The notes under the pieces are model-generated. The model saw only the letters and a list, made by a program, of their open reading frames with translations, searched no databases and was not told the origin of the DNA. The position numbers and the translations under genes are program-made. From Nocardia uniformis NBRC 13702 (GTDB lineage Bacteria > Actinomycetota > Actinomycetes > Mycobacteriales > Mycobacteriaceae): 64,000 nucleotides of DNA. Within the stretch, counting starts at the first letter, position 1. Every line of letters begins with the position of its first letter. Below, piece by piece: positions 17,502 through 25,389 of this stretch. Location: NCBI RefSeq assembly GCF_001613345.1, contig NZ_BDCE01000072.1, forward strand, positions 62,001-126,000. Reading direction: 5' to 3'.

Positions 17502-19006
17502 CGCAACGATATGTGCTGGCGATCGACCAGGGCACCACCTCGACCCGGTGCATACTTTTCGACCAGCGCGCCCGGTTGGCGGGGGTGGCGCAGCGCGAGC
17601 ATCAGCAGCACTATCCGAGGCCGGGCTGGGTCGAGCAGGACGCCGTCGAGATCTGGCGCAACCTGGAGCGGATTGTCCCTGCGGCGCTGCGGAATTCGGG
17701 GATCAGCGTCGATCAGCTGGCGGCGGTGGGGATCGCCAATCAGCGTGAGACCACGGTGGTCTGGGACCGGCGCACCGGTGCGCCCATCGGCCGGGCCATT
17801 GTGTGGCAGGACGTGCGCACCGAGGAATTGGTGCGAGAACTGGCGGAAGACGGTGGCGCGGAACGAGTTCGGGAACTGTGCGGGTTGCACCTGGCTACCT
17901 ACTTCGCCGCGCCCAGGCTGCGCTGGCTGTTGGACAATGTCTCCGGGCTGCGCGGTCGCGCCGAGCGGGGTGAGGTGCTGTTCGGCACCATGGAGACCTG
18001 GCTCATCTGGAACCTGACCGGCGGCGCCGACGGTGGTGAGCACGTCACCGACGTGACGAATGCCGGTCGCACACTCCTGATGAATATCGACACGCTGGCG
18101 TGGGACGGGGAGCTCCTGCGGTTCTTCGGCATTCCGGGGGCAATGCTGCCACGTATCGAACCGTCGACCGGATCGTTCGGAACGGCTCGAAAGGTCGTGC
18201 CCGGCATACGAATCGCGGCCGCCCTGGGTGACCAGCACGCCGCGCTTTTCGGCCAAACCTGCTTCGCGCCAGGGGAAACCGAATGCACCTATGGCACCGG
18301 TGGCTTCCTCATGATGAATACCGGGCGGGAACCGGTGCGCTCTCGGCACGGCCTGCTCACCACCATCGGCTACCAGGTCGGTCCGGAGCCGGTCTACGCG
18401 CTGGAAGGGCCGATCGCGGTTACCGGCGCACTGGTGCAGTGGGTGCGTGACAATATCGGTCTGATCGGTAGCGCGCCCGAGATCGAAACACTCGCTCGGA
18501 CAGTGGCAGACAATGGCGGATGCTATTTGGTGCCCGCCTTCTCCGGCCTCTACGCGCCGCACTGGCGCAGTGATGCCCGTGGGCTGCTGATCGGTCTGAC
18601 CTCGTATATCACCAAGGGGCATATCGCGCGGGCCGTTTTGGAGGCGACCGCCTGGCAAACGCGGGATGTGGTCGAGGCAATGAATGCCGATGCTGGGTTG
18701 CGTGCCGAATCGTTGCGGGTGGCAGGGGGAATGACGTCGGACAATCTGCTCATGCAGATTGTTTCCGATGTGCTCGATATCCCGGTGCAGCGCCCGATCA
18801 TTTCCGAGACTGTGTCTCTCGGGGCGGCTTACGCAGCGGGATTGGCTGTCGGGTATTGGCCGGATCTGGAAGGGCTGCGGAGCAATTGGCGGGTTGCCGC
18901 ACAGTGGGTTCCGAAGATGGATGCGGAGTTGCGGGAAGAGGAGTACGAGAATTGGCGGCGGGCGGTTGAGCTGACGTTCGGGTGGTTTCGGTCCCGGAGA
19001 CGGTAG
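17498..19006 (+). CDS. glpK: Glycerol kinase (second copy)
   Basis: A 502-residue FGGY kinase with the same full motif set as the other copy: AIDQGTTSTRCILFD, QRETT, WQDVRTE, catalytic GDQ (ALGDQHAALFG) and the C-terminal GGMTSDNLLMQ. Its ATG overlaps the IclR stop (ATGA), so it is translationally coupled to the regulator. The two kinases differ at many surface positions and are clearly diverged paralogs rather than a recent duplication. Possible explanations are expression under different conditions or a different polyol substrate; the sequence alone does not decide. Confidence 0.9.
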   Translation: MTQRYVLAIDQGTTSTRCILFDQRARLAGVAQREHQQHYPRPGWVEQDAVEIWRNLERIVPAALRNSGISVDQLAAVGIANQRETTVVWDRRTGAPIGRAIVWQDVRTEELVRELAEDGGAERVRELCGLHLATYFAAPRLRWLLDNVSGLRGRAERGEVLFGTMETWLIWNLTGGADGGEHVTDVTNAGRTLLMNIDTLAWDGELLRFFGIPGAMLPRIEPSTGSFGTARKVVPGIRIAAALGDQHAALFGQTCFAPGETECTYGTGGFLMMNTGREPVRSRHGLLTTIGYQVGPEPVYALEGPIAVTGALVQWVRDNIGLIGSAPEIETLARTVADNGGCYLVPAFSGLYAPHWRSDARGLLIGLTSYITKGHIARAVLEATAWQTRDVVEAMNADAGLRAESLRVAGGMTSDNLLMQIVSDVLDIPVQRPIISETVSLGAAYAAGLAVGYWPDLEGLRSNWRVAAQWVPKMDAELREEEYENWRRAVELTFGWFRSRRR

Positions 19007-19044
19007 ATTTCTGTGCGGCCATCTCGAACGCTAACGTCATAGGT

Positions 19045-19878
19045 ATGCGGCTTCATGTGGGATGTGCGATGTGGACCCACACGGCGTGGCGCGAGTATCA
19101 GCCGATCGCCTCGGAACGGCTGCGCGGCTACGCCGAGTGGTGCAATGCGGTGGAAGGCAACACCACCTTCTATGCGACCCCCGCGCGAAAAACCGTCGAG
19201 TCATGGGCGACGCAGACCGGCCCCGATTTCCGCTTCATTCTCAAGGTTCCCAAGACCGTCACCCATGAGCGCAGATTGAACGGTGCGGAAGCGGAGTTGC
19301 GCGCATTCCTGGATGCCGTCGAACCCTTGGGACCGAGACTGCACGCACTATGGGTACAGCTCCCCGCGTCGTTCGGCCCGAACGACCTCGGCGCATTGGC
19401 ACGGTTGCTCCGAACATTGCCCGGGCGATCGGCTGTCGAGGTGCGGCATCCGGCGTTCTTCCAGGATGAATACGCCGCGCAACAACTCGAGCGCGCTGTG
19501 GCCGGGGTCGGCGCGGAATGGATTCCATTCGACACGACAGTGCTTTTCGAGGGCGCGGCCACCAGCGCCGCCGAGTACGAGGCCCGCTCGAAGAAACCAC
19601 GGGTGCCCCGGCGCACCCGGGCATTGACCGAATATCCGATCGTCCGCTATCACGGCCGCGACGACACCGACCGCACCGTCGCCGGATGGCAACCGTGGGT
19701 GGAGGTGACCGCGGCCTGGCTGCGGGAGGGGCGCTCACCGACTGTATTCATTCACACGCCGGACAATGCGAGTTCCCTGCTCCTCGCCCGTCGCTTCCAT
19801 GAAGAGGTGCGGGCTCGGGTGCCGGAAGTGACGGCACTGCCCGAGCCCGCACCCACCGAATCCATGACTCTGTTCTGA
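19045..19878 (+). CDS. DUF72 family protein (YecE-like TIM barrel)
   Basis: A 277-residue protein from the ATG at 19045, where the family N-terminus (MRLHVGCAMWTHTAW) begins. It follows the YecE/DUF72 pattern: an early GCAMW, AVEGNTTFYATP, FRFILKVPKTVTHERRL, a middle LWVQLPASFGPND, and VEVRHPAFF. The fold is a TIM barrel resembling xylose isomerases and endonuclease IV. The biochemical role is unknown in the family. It starts 38 bases after the second glycerol kinase on the same strand and may be co-transcribed with it. Confidence 0.88.
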   Translation: MRLHVGCAMWTHTAWREYQPIASERLRGYAEWCNAVEGNTTFYATPARKTVESWATQTGPDFRFILKVPKTVTHERRLNGAEAELRAFLDAVEPLGPRLHALWVQLPASFGPNDLGALARLLRTLPGRSAVEVRHPAFFQDEYAAQQLERAVAGVGAEWIPFDTTVLFEGAATSAAEYEARSKKPRVPRRTRALTEYPIVRYHGRDDTDRTVAGWQPWVEVTAAWLREGRSPTVFIHTPDNASSLLLARRFHEEVRARVPEVTALPEPAPTESMTLF

Positions 19879-20204
19879 ACTGGTTGCCGCGCACCAGGAT
19901 TCGTTCCTTTCGTGCTCATCGCGCCTACCGTTGGCGATGACCTCGAACACTGTCCACATCCTCACTCACGTCGGCCCACTGCGACCGCTACTGTCCCAGA
20001 CGGGTTTCGGGTCGTCGAGGCGGCAGTACGATGCCGCTGCGTGTCGCCGGGAAACCAGTCCGACCACCCCCGGATAATGGGGGCGGTCGCGCGGCGACCA
20101 TCGATGATTCTGTTTTTCGGTACCACTGCTTCCCGCTCCACCGCATCCGCATTCGGGTGCGTTTTGGCTAATGACCAGGCGCTGCTACGGAGAGTGAGCG
20201 AAAG
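19879..20204 (+). other. Intergenic region upstream of the ketoacyl synthase
   Basis: These 326 bases hold no frame with family features. Near 20074-20090 a C-run and a G-run (CCCCC and GGGGG) can pair around GGATAAT. The ribosome site GGAGAG lies shortly before 20205. The promoter of the ketoacyl synthase and acyl-AMP ligase genes must be here, but I cannot place it with confidence. Confidence 0.45.
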
Positions 20205-21455
20205 ATGAGTTATTTCGGTTCCAGTAGTGGGGACTTCCCCGCCATCGTTGTCACCAGTCTCGCCGCCACCACCTCGATCGCGAGTGATATCGACTCGACC
20301 TGGAAGGGTCTGCTGAACGGCGAGAGCGGGATCGGCGTCCTCGAGGATTCCTTCATCGAAGACTTCGAGCTGCCCGTGAAGATCGGCGGGCACCTGAAGG
20401 TCGCTCCTGGTGCGTCACTCACTCCGGCCGAGGTGAAGCGGCTGTCCTATGTCGAGCAGATGGCCATCGTGCTGGGCCGCGAGGTCTGGCGCAACGCGGG
20501 CAGTCCCGAGGTCGACAAGGATCGCCTCGGCGTCTCCATCGGCACCGGCCTGGGTGGTGCGGAGTCGCTGATCGTGGCCCGCGACAAGCTCTCCAAGGGC
20601 GGCTACCGCAAGGTCTCGCCGCTGACGGTGCAGTGCGTCATGCCGAATGGTCCGGCCGCCTGTGTCGGACTGGAGCTGGGCGCGAGGGGCGGTGTGTCAA
20701 CGCCCGTTTCAGCCTGTTCGTCCGGTTCCGAGGCGATTGCGAATGCCTGGCGCATGGTTGTCATGGGTGATGCCGACATGGTGGTTACCGGTGGTGTCGA
20801 AGGTTCCATTCAGGCGTTGCCCATTGCCGCGTTCACCATGATGCGCGCCATGAGCACGCGCAACCACGATCCGAAGGCGGCTTCCCGCCCCTTCGACTCC
20901 GAGCGTGACGGTTTCGTCTTCGGTGAGGCCGGTGCCCTCATGGTCATCGAGACCGAGGAGCACGCCAAGGCGCGCGGTGCGACCATCCACGCGCGGCTCA
21001 TGGGAGCCGGAATCACCTCGGACGGTTTCCATCTGGTCGCCCCCGATCCGGAGGGCACCGGCGCGGCGCGCGCCATGACTCGGGCGATGCAGACCGCCGG
21101 CATCACGAAAGACGATGTCACGCACATCAATGCGCATGCGACCGCCACGCCCATCGGTGACTACGCGGAGACGAACGCCATCCACAAGGCGATCGGTACG
21201 CACGCCTCGGTGTACGCGCCGAAATCCGCACTGGGCCATTCCATCGGGGCCGTGGGAGCACTGGAATCGGTGATTACCGTGCTGAGCATTCGTGATGGAG
21301 TCGTCCCGCCCACTTTGAATCTGGACAATCAGGACCCCGAAATCGATCTCGATGTAGTGAAGGGACAGGCACGAATGGGACGAATCGACTACGCGATCAA
21401 CAACTCTTTCGGTTTCGGCGGCCACAACGTCGCCCTGGCATTCGGTCGGTACTGA
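20205..21455 (+). CDS. KasA/KasB-type beta-ketoacyl-ACP synthase
   Basis: The protein has 416 residues, the length of M. tuberculosis KasA. The catalytic triad falls at the same numbers: Cys171 in SACSSGSEA, His311 in NAHATATPIGD and His345 in GHSIGAVGA, with Lys340 of KSALGH. It condenses malonyl-ACP with a growing acyl chain in FAS-II elongation of long-chain or meromycolic acids. The usual home of kasA is acpM-kasA-kasB-accD6. Here there is no acpM or accD6; the gene stands alone before a FadD32-type ligase. It is therefore probably an additional KAS paralog with a specialised substrate. Confidence 0.92.
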   Translation: MSYFGSSSGDFPAIVVTSLAATTSIASDIDSTWKGLLNGESGIGVLEDSFIEDFELPVKIGGHLKVAPGASLTPAEVKRLSYVEQMAIVLGREVWRNAGSPEVDKDRLGVSIGTGLGGAESLIVARDKLSKGGYRKVSPLTVQCVMPNGPAACVGLELGARGGVSTPVSACSSGSEAIANAWRMVVMGDADMVVTGGVEGSIQALPIAAFTMMRAMSTRNHDPKAASRPFDSERDGFVFGEAGALMVIETEEHAKARGATIHARLMGAGITSDGFHLVAPDPEGTGAARAMTRAMQTAGITKDDVTHINAHATATPIGDYAETNAIHKAIGTHASVYAPKSALGHSIGAVGALESVITVLSIRDGVVPPTLNLDNQDPEIDLDVVKGQARMGRIDYAINNSFGFGGHNVALAFGRY

Positions 21456-21554
21456 CCGTCGCCGCTCGCCACACCTGCTACTCTTCCCCAGCTTTGGTGT
21501 GTCGATCTTTGTTCGGTGTCACTGCACGTGGTGTGCGTTGAAAAAGGATAGGGA

Positions 21555-23426
21555 ATGATCGGCGAGACCTTCGATGACTATCTTGATGAGCAAGGCAATA
21601 TCAAGATCACAGGTAACCAGACCCTGATCGACATAGTCGACAAACACAGCGAGGCGAATCAGGATGAACTCGCCTATCGCTACATCGACTATTCACGCGA
21701 ACGCGACGGCGAGCACCTCGAGCTCACCTGGCGGCAGTTCGGCATCCGATTGCGTGCGGTGGCGGCCCGGCTGCAGCAGGTGACGCAGCCGGGGGATCGA
21801 GTGGCGATACTCGCGCCCCAGGGCCTCGACTACATCGTCGGGATGTTCGCCGCCGTGTACGCGGGCAATATCGCTGTGCCACTGTTCGATCCGGACGAAC
21901 ACGGACATTCGGATCGGCTGTACGCGGTGCTCGGCGACTGCCAGCCGGCGGCCATCCTCACGGTCGGGTCGGCGGCGGCGAGCGTGCGGGAGCTGTTCCG
22001 TAAGCTCCCGGCGGCGCAGCGCCCCCGCATCATTGCGGTGGAAGCGATTCCGGATACCGTCGGTGCCAGCTGGGTGCGCCCGGAACTCGATATCGACAGT
22101 ATCGCGTACCTGCAGTACACATCCGGTTCCACCCGCACCCCCGCGGGCGTGGAGATCACCCACCGGGCCGTCGGCACGAACCTGCTGCAGGTGATCGATA
22201 CGATCGGGATCACCGCGAACGCGCGCGGCGTCACCTGGCTGCCGCTGTTCCACGATATGGGGCTGCTGACGGTGATTCTGCCGACCATCGGCGGCAAGTT
22301 CATCACCATCATGTCGCCGAGTGCGTTCGTGCGCCGCCCCTACCGTTGGATCAAGGAGTTGGCGGCGCAGGAGGACGGTGCCGATATCTTCGCGGCCGCA
22401 CCGAATTTCGCCTATGAACATGCCGCACTGCGCGGTCTGCCCAAGCCGGGTGAGGAGCTCGATCTCTCCAATGTGATCGGCCTGATCAACGGTAGTGAAC
22501 CGGTATCTCCGGCGTCGATGAAGAAGTTCAACGACGCCTTCGCCCCATATGGCCTGCCGTCCACCGCGATCAAGCCCTGCTACGGCATGGCGGAGGCGAC
22601 GCTGTTCGTCTCGGCGACCAAGCGCGAAGACGAGGCCCGCACCATCCACGTCGATCGCGGCGAGCTCAATGCCGGGCGTATGACTCCGGTCGAGCCCGAT
22701 GCGGAAAACGCTGTGGCCCAGGTGTCCTGCGGTTACGTGGCGCTGTCGCAGTGGGCGGTGATCGTCGATCCGGAGACGGGTAAGGAACGCCCGGACGGCG
22801 AGGTCGGCGAAATCTGGCTGCACGGCCAGAATATGGGTATCGGCTACTGGGGCCGCCCGGAGGAATCCGTCGCGACCTTCGAGAACACGCTGACCGCCCG
22901 CCAGTCCATCGGCAGCCATGCCGACGGCACCGCACCCGACGCGAAGTGGATGCGCACCGGTGATTTCGGGGCCTACCTGGACCACGAACTCTACATCACC
23001 GGCCGGGTCAAGGATCTCGTCATTGTGGACGGGCGCAATCACTACCCGCAGGATCTGGAGTATTCGGCGCAGGAAGCGAGCACCGCGCTGCGGCCGGGTT
23101 TCATCGCCGCGTTCTCGGTTCCGGCCAATCAGCTGCCCGAAGAGGTCGAGGTCGATCGCGACGACACCGCCGAGGCGCTGGTCGTGGTGGCCGAACGTGG
23201 TACCGGTGCGGCGAAATTGGATCCGCAGCCCATTGCCGATGTGGTGCGCGCGGCGATTGCCAAGCGCCACGGCGTGACGGTCCGGGACCTGCTGCTGGTG
23301 CCCGCGGGCTCGATCCCGCGCACCTCCAGCGGCAAGATCGCGCGACGCGCCTGCCGGGCCGCCTATCTGGAAGGCACCCTGCGCGGCGGCTACCAGCAGA
23401 AGGCGTTCCCGGACGCCGCCGACTGA
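21555..23426 (+). CDS. FadD32-type long-chain fatty acyl-AMP ligase
   Basis: A 623-residue ANL-superfamily enzyme. The ATP-binding P-loop reads YTSGSTRTPAG, as in FadD32, rather than the TTG form of acyl-CoA ligases. Further matches are WLPLFHDMGL, PNFAYEHAALRG, GRVKDLVIVDGRNHYPQDLE and the terminal SIPRTSSGKIARRACR with its catalytic Lys. Fatty acyl-AMP ligases activate fatty acids and hand them to ACP or PKS domains instead of CoA. FadD32 is normally followed by pks13 and accD4, which are absent here. It lies 99 bases after the ketoacyl synthase on the same strand and is probably co-transcribed. A strong terminator hairpin follows. Confidence 0.9.
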   Translation: MIGETFDDYLDEQGNIKITGNQTLIDIVDKHSEANQDELAYRYIDYSRERDGEHLELTWRQFGIRLRAVAARLQQVTQPGDRVAILAPQGLDYIVGMFAAVYAGNIAVPLFDPDEHGHSDRLYAVLGDCQPAAILTVGSAAASVRELFRKLPAAQRPRIIAVEAIPDTVGASWVRPELDIDSIAYLQYTSGSTRTPAGVEITHRAVGTNLLQVIDTIGITANARGVTWLPLFHDMGLLTVILPTIGGKFITIMSPSAFVRRPYRWIKELAAQEDGADIFAAAPNFAYEHAALRGLPKPGEELDLSNVIGLINGSEPVSPASMKKFNDAFAPYGLPSTAIKPCYGMAEATLFVSATKREDEARTIHVDRGELNAGRMTPVEPDAENAVAQVSCGYVALSQWAVIVDPETGKERPDGEVGEIWLHGQNMGIGYWGRPEESVATFENTLTARQSIGSHADGTAPDAKWMRTGDFGAYLDHELYITGRVKDLVIVDGRNHYPQDLEYSAQEASTALRPGFIAAFSVPANQLPEEVEVDRDDTAEALVVVAERGTGAAKLDPQPIADVVRAAIAKRHGVTVRDLLLVPAGSIPRTSSGKIARRACRAAYLEGTLRGGYQQKAFPDAAD

Positions 23427-23434
23427 GGTCGAAC

Positions 23435-23474
23435 CAGGCTCTGCCCGAGTCGAATCCGACCCGGGCAGAGCCTG
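23435..23474 (+). terminator. Terminator hairpin after the acyl-AMP ligase
   Basis: CAGGCTCTGCCCG (23435-23447) pairs perfectly with CGGGCAGAGCCTG (23462-23474). Inside the 14-base loop, GTCG and CGAC form a small second stem. It begins 9 bases after the stop codon. Confidence 0.8.
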
Positions 23475-23515
23475 CTGCCTCACCCCCGTCATCCCCCGCC
23501 AACCCGTCAACCCCC

Positions 23516-23591
23516 GTCATTCCGGCGTGCTTTTGGCCGGAATCCATCGCCACCGAGTAGCGGATCCCCGGCCAAACACGGCCGGGATGAC
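23516..23591. repeat. Dispersed palindromic element, copy 3
   Basis: A 76-base copy with left arm GTCATTCCGGCGTGCTTTTG, inner GGCCGGAATCC, and right arm ending GCCGGGATGAC. It lies between the convergent acyl-AMP ligase and methyltransferase genes. Its right end runs into a short tandem array. Confidence 0.8.
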
Positions 23592-23655
23592 GGGTGAACG
23601 CGCCGGGATGAGGGGCAAACACGCCGGGATGACTGCGAACACGCCGCGATGACGG
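23575..23655. repeat. Tandem array of the element's right arm (four ~20-22 bp units)
   Basis: Four successive units each begin AACACG or AACGCG and contain GCCGGGATGA or a one-base variant, with a period of 20-22 bases. The first unit is the right arm of copy 3, so the arm appears to have been tandemly duplicated in place. Confidence 0.7.
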
Positions 23656-23683
23656 ACGGCGGGCGACATCCACGCGGCGAACC

Positions 23684-24382
23684 TCAGGAGGCCGGTCGCG
23701 TCGCCCGGTAAAAGGTGACCCGACCGATCCGTCGGTGCACTCGCGAATCGACTTCCTCGCAATCGAATCCGGCCTCGCGCAGCAGGCGTGGAATCCGGTC
23801 GCCGAGGTTGTCGGCGAGGTGGCCGCCCTTCAGCATGCGGCGCGCGGCGAATCCGTCGGCCTCGGTCATCTGCCCGCCGACATCGACCAGGTGGAGCTCG
23901 CCACCCGGCCGCAGCACGCGCAGCACCTCGGCGGCGGCGAGGGGTTTCACGTCGGTGGGCAGATGGTGCAGCATGAAGGCCGAGAGCACTCGGTCGACGC
24001 TGCCGTCGGGCAGTGGCAGCTCCTGGGCGTAAGCGCGTTCGAAGTGGATGCCGGTGCGGCCCTTCGCCTTCCGTTCGGCACGGGCCAGAGCGCGCGGATC
24101 CGGATCGGTGCCGGTGATCTCGATCGCCGGTTGGGTTTCCTTGGCCATAATAGTGAGATTGCCGGTGCCGCTGCCGATTTCGAGTACGCGCGCGCCGGGT
24201 GTCAGTGCGGCATTGCGGAGGAGGGTCTGGTGGATCCCGCGAACTCCGAGCGCTCGGGTGAGCAGGTCGTAGAACGGCAGCAGTCCGTCGCGCCCGGCGG
24301 CCGGGAGGTAGTCGTGGTGGTTGCCCATGGCGCGGGCGGCGTCGTGGGTGTGCGTGTGGGTGTCGGGATGATTTTTCGTCAT
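23684..24382 (-). CDS. Class I SAM-dependent methyltransferase
   Basis: A 232-residue protein. Motif I is VLEIGSGTGNLTIMAKE, followed by the acidic ribose-binding loop (GTDPDPRALARAERK), the motif LPLPDGSVDRVLSAFMLHHL, and the post-motif LRVLRPGGELHLVD. The layout is of the Methyltransf_11/UbiE-like type. An N-terminal His-rich stretch (alternating His and Thr) is unusual and may bind metal or simply be a low-complexity leader. The substrate is unknown. It is divergent from an AraC regulator with 73 bases between them, which suggests control by that regulator. Confidence 0.85.
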   Translation of the reverse strand: MTKNHPDTHTHTHDAARAMGNHHDYLPAAGRDGLLPFYDLLTRALGVRGIHQTLLRNAALTPGARVLEIGSGTGNLTIMAKETQPAIEITGTDPDPRALARAERKAKGRTGIHFERAYAQELPLPDGSVDRVLSAFMLHHLPTDVKPLAAAEVLRVLRPGGELHLVDVGGQMTEADGFAARRMLKGGHLADNLGDRIPRLLREAGFDCEEVDSRVHRRIGRVTFYRATRPAS

Positions 24383-24410
24383 AGGTCTATGATGCGAGCT
24401 AATTTGCCGT

Positions 24411-24428
24411 GAGAATTGGTCGATTCTC
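24411..24428. promoter_or_regulatory. Inverted repeat between methyltransferase and AraC regulator
   Basis: GAGAAT and ATTCTC flank a six-base centre (TGGTCG), giving an 18-base perfect inverted repeat. A looser outer match (TGCCG and CGGCA) extends it to 24406-24432. It is centrally placed in the 73-base divergent intergenic region. Confidence 0.45.
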
Positions 24429-24455
24429 GGCAGTAGTAGGACTATCTTTGGATAT

Positions 24456-25364
24456 ATGCCCGAGTATGTGCGTCCGGTACGGTACGAGTCCGGCGTGCCG
24501 GTTTACCGGTACTGGTCCGACCCGGCCGCCCCGCCGCTGTCGGTCACGCGGTTCACCCTCGACACTCAGACCGCGCACGGTCGCCCGCACATTCACGATT
24601 TCCCGGTACTGCTCTACGTCTACGACGACGGCGGTGTGCTGCGCGCCGGGCGTCGCAACCTCGAGGTGCGCGCGGGCGAGGTGTACGTGATCGCGCCGGG
24701 GCAGGTGGTGGACGGTTCGGCCACCTCCACTTTCGCGAACGTGTGCGGATTGTTCTTCGACCCCGCGGCGCTCGGCGACGACGGCCGCATACCGCGGCCC
24801 GCCTGGAATGCCCATCCTCTGCTGTTCCCCTTCCTGCACGGCAATCCCGGTGGGCTGCTGCGACTTCAGGTGCCAGCCCAACGACGGCCGGTATGGGAGA
24901 CCACGATCGACGCCATCGAGGACGAATTATCTTCGCGCCATGCGGGTTACCGCCAGGCCGCCGCCGCTCACCTCACGCTGCTGCTGGTGGATGTCGCGCG
25001 CCTGGCCGCCGATGTGGTGGGCGATCTGCGCCGCAGCAACGAAGCCGTTCTCGCGGAGGTCTTCGACGTCATCGAACAGCGCTTCGGTGAACAACTGTCC
25101 CTGAGCGACGTCGCCCGCACGGTCGGTCTGACTCCCGCCTACCTCACCACTCTGGTCCGGCGCCGCACCGGCCGCACCGTCCAGGACTGGATCACCGAAC
25201 GCCGCATGACCGAGGCGCGCCGCCTGCTGACCGGCTCGGAGCTATCCATTACCGAGGTCGCCCGCCATGTCGGCATGCTCGATCCCGGTTACTTCACCCG
25301 GGTGTTCCGCCGCGCGAACGGGATGCCGCCGCGGGCTTGGCGGGATCGAGTGACCGCCGCTTGA
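24456..25364 (+). CDS. AraC family regulator (cupin sensor domain)
   Basis: A 302-residue protein. The N-terminal half is cupin-like (HGRPHIHDFPVLLYVYDDGG, then LEVRAGEVYVIAPGQV). The C-terminal ~100 residues hold two helix-turn-helix units (LSDVARTVGLTPAYLTTLVR and ITEVARHVGMLDPGYFTRVF) and the AraC signature end FRRANGMPPRAWR. It diverges from the SAM methyltransferase and probably controls it. The next gene, a LigD-type polymerase, starts 25 bases downstream and may be read through from this gene. Confidence 0.9.
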   Translation: MPEYVRPVRYESGVPVYRYWSDPAAPPLSVTRFTLDTQTAHGRPHIHDFPVLLYVYDDGGVLRAGRRNLEVRAGEVYVIAPGQVVDGSATSTFANVCGLFFDPAALGDDGRIPRPAWNAHPLLFPFLHGNPGGLLRLQVPAQRRPVWETTIDAIEDELSSRHAGYRQAAAAHLTLLLVDVARLAADVVGDLRRSNEAVLAEVFDVIEQRFGEQLSLSDVARTVGLTPAYLTTLVRRRTGRTVQDWITERRMTEARRLLTGSELSITEVARHVGMLDPGYFTRVFRRANGMPPRAWRDRVTAA

Positions 25365-25389
25365 CGGTGGTAGTCGTTACGCTGAGACG

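Noticed and set aside
17156..18658. A 500-codon frame antisense to the IclR and second glycerol kinase genes
   Set aside because: It crosses two well-supported plus-strand genes and its translation has no recognisable domain.
21693..23510. A 605-codon open frame antisense to the acyl-AMP ligase
   Set aside because: It is a shadow frame produced by high GC at third codon positions. It has no ribosome site or family motif, while the plus-strand frame has every FAAL motif.
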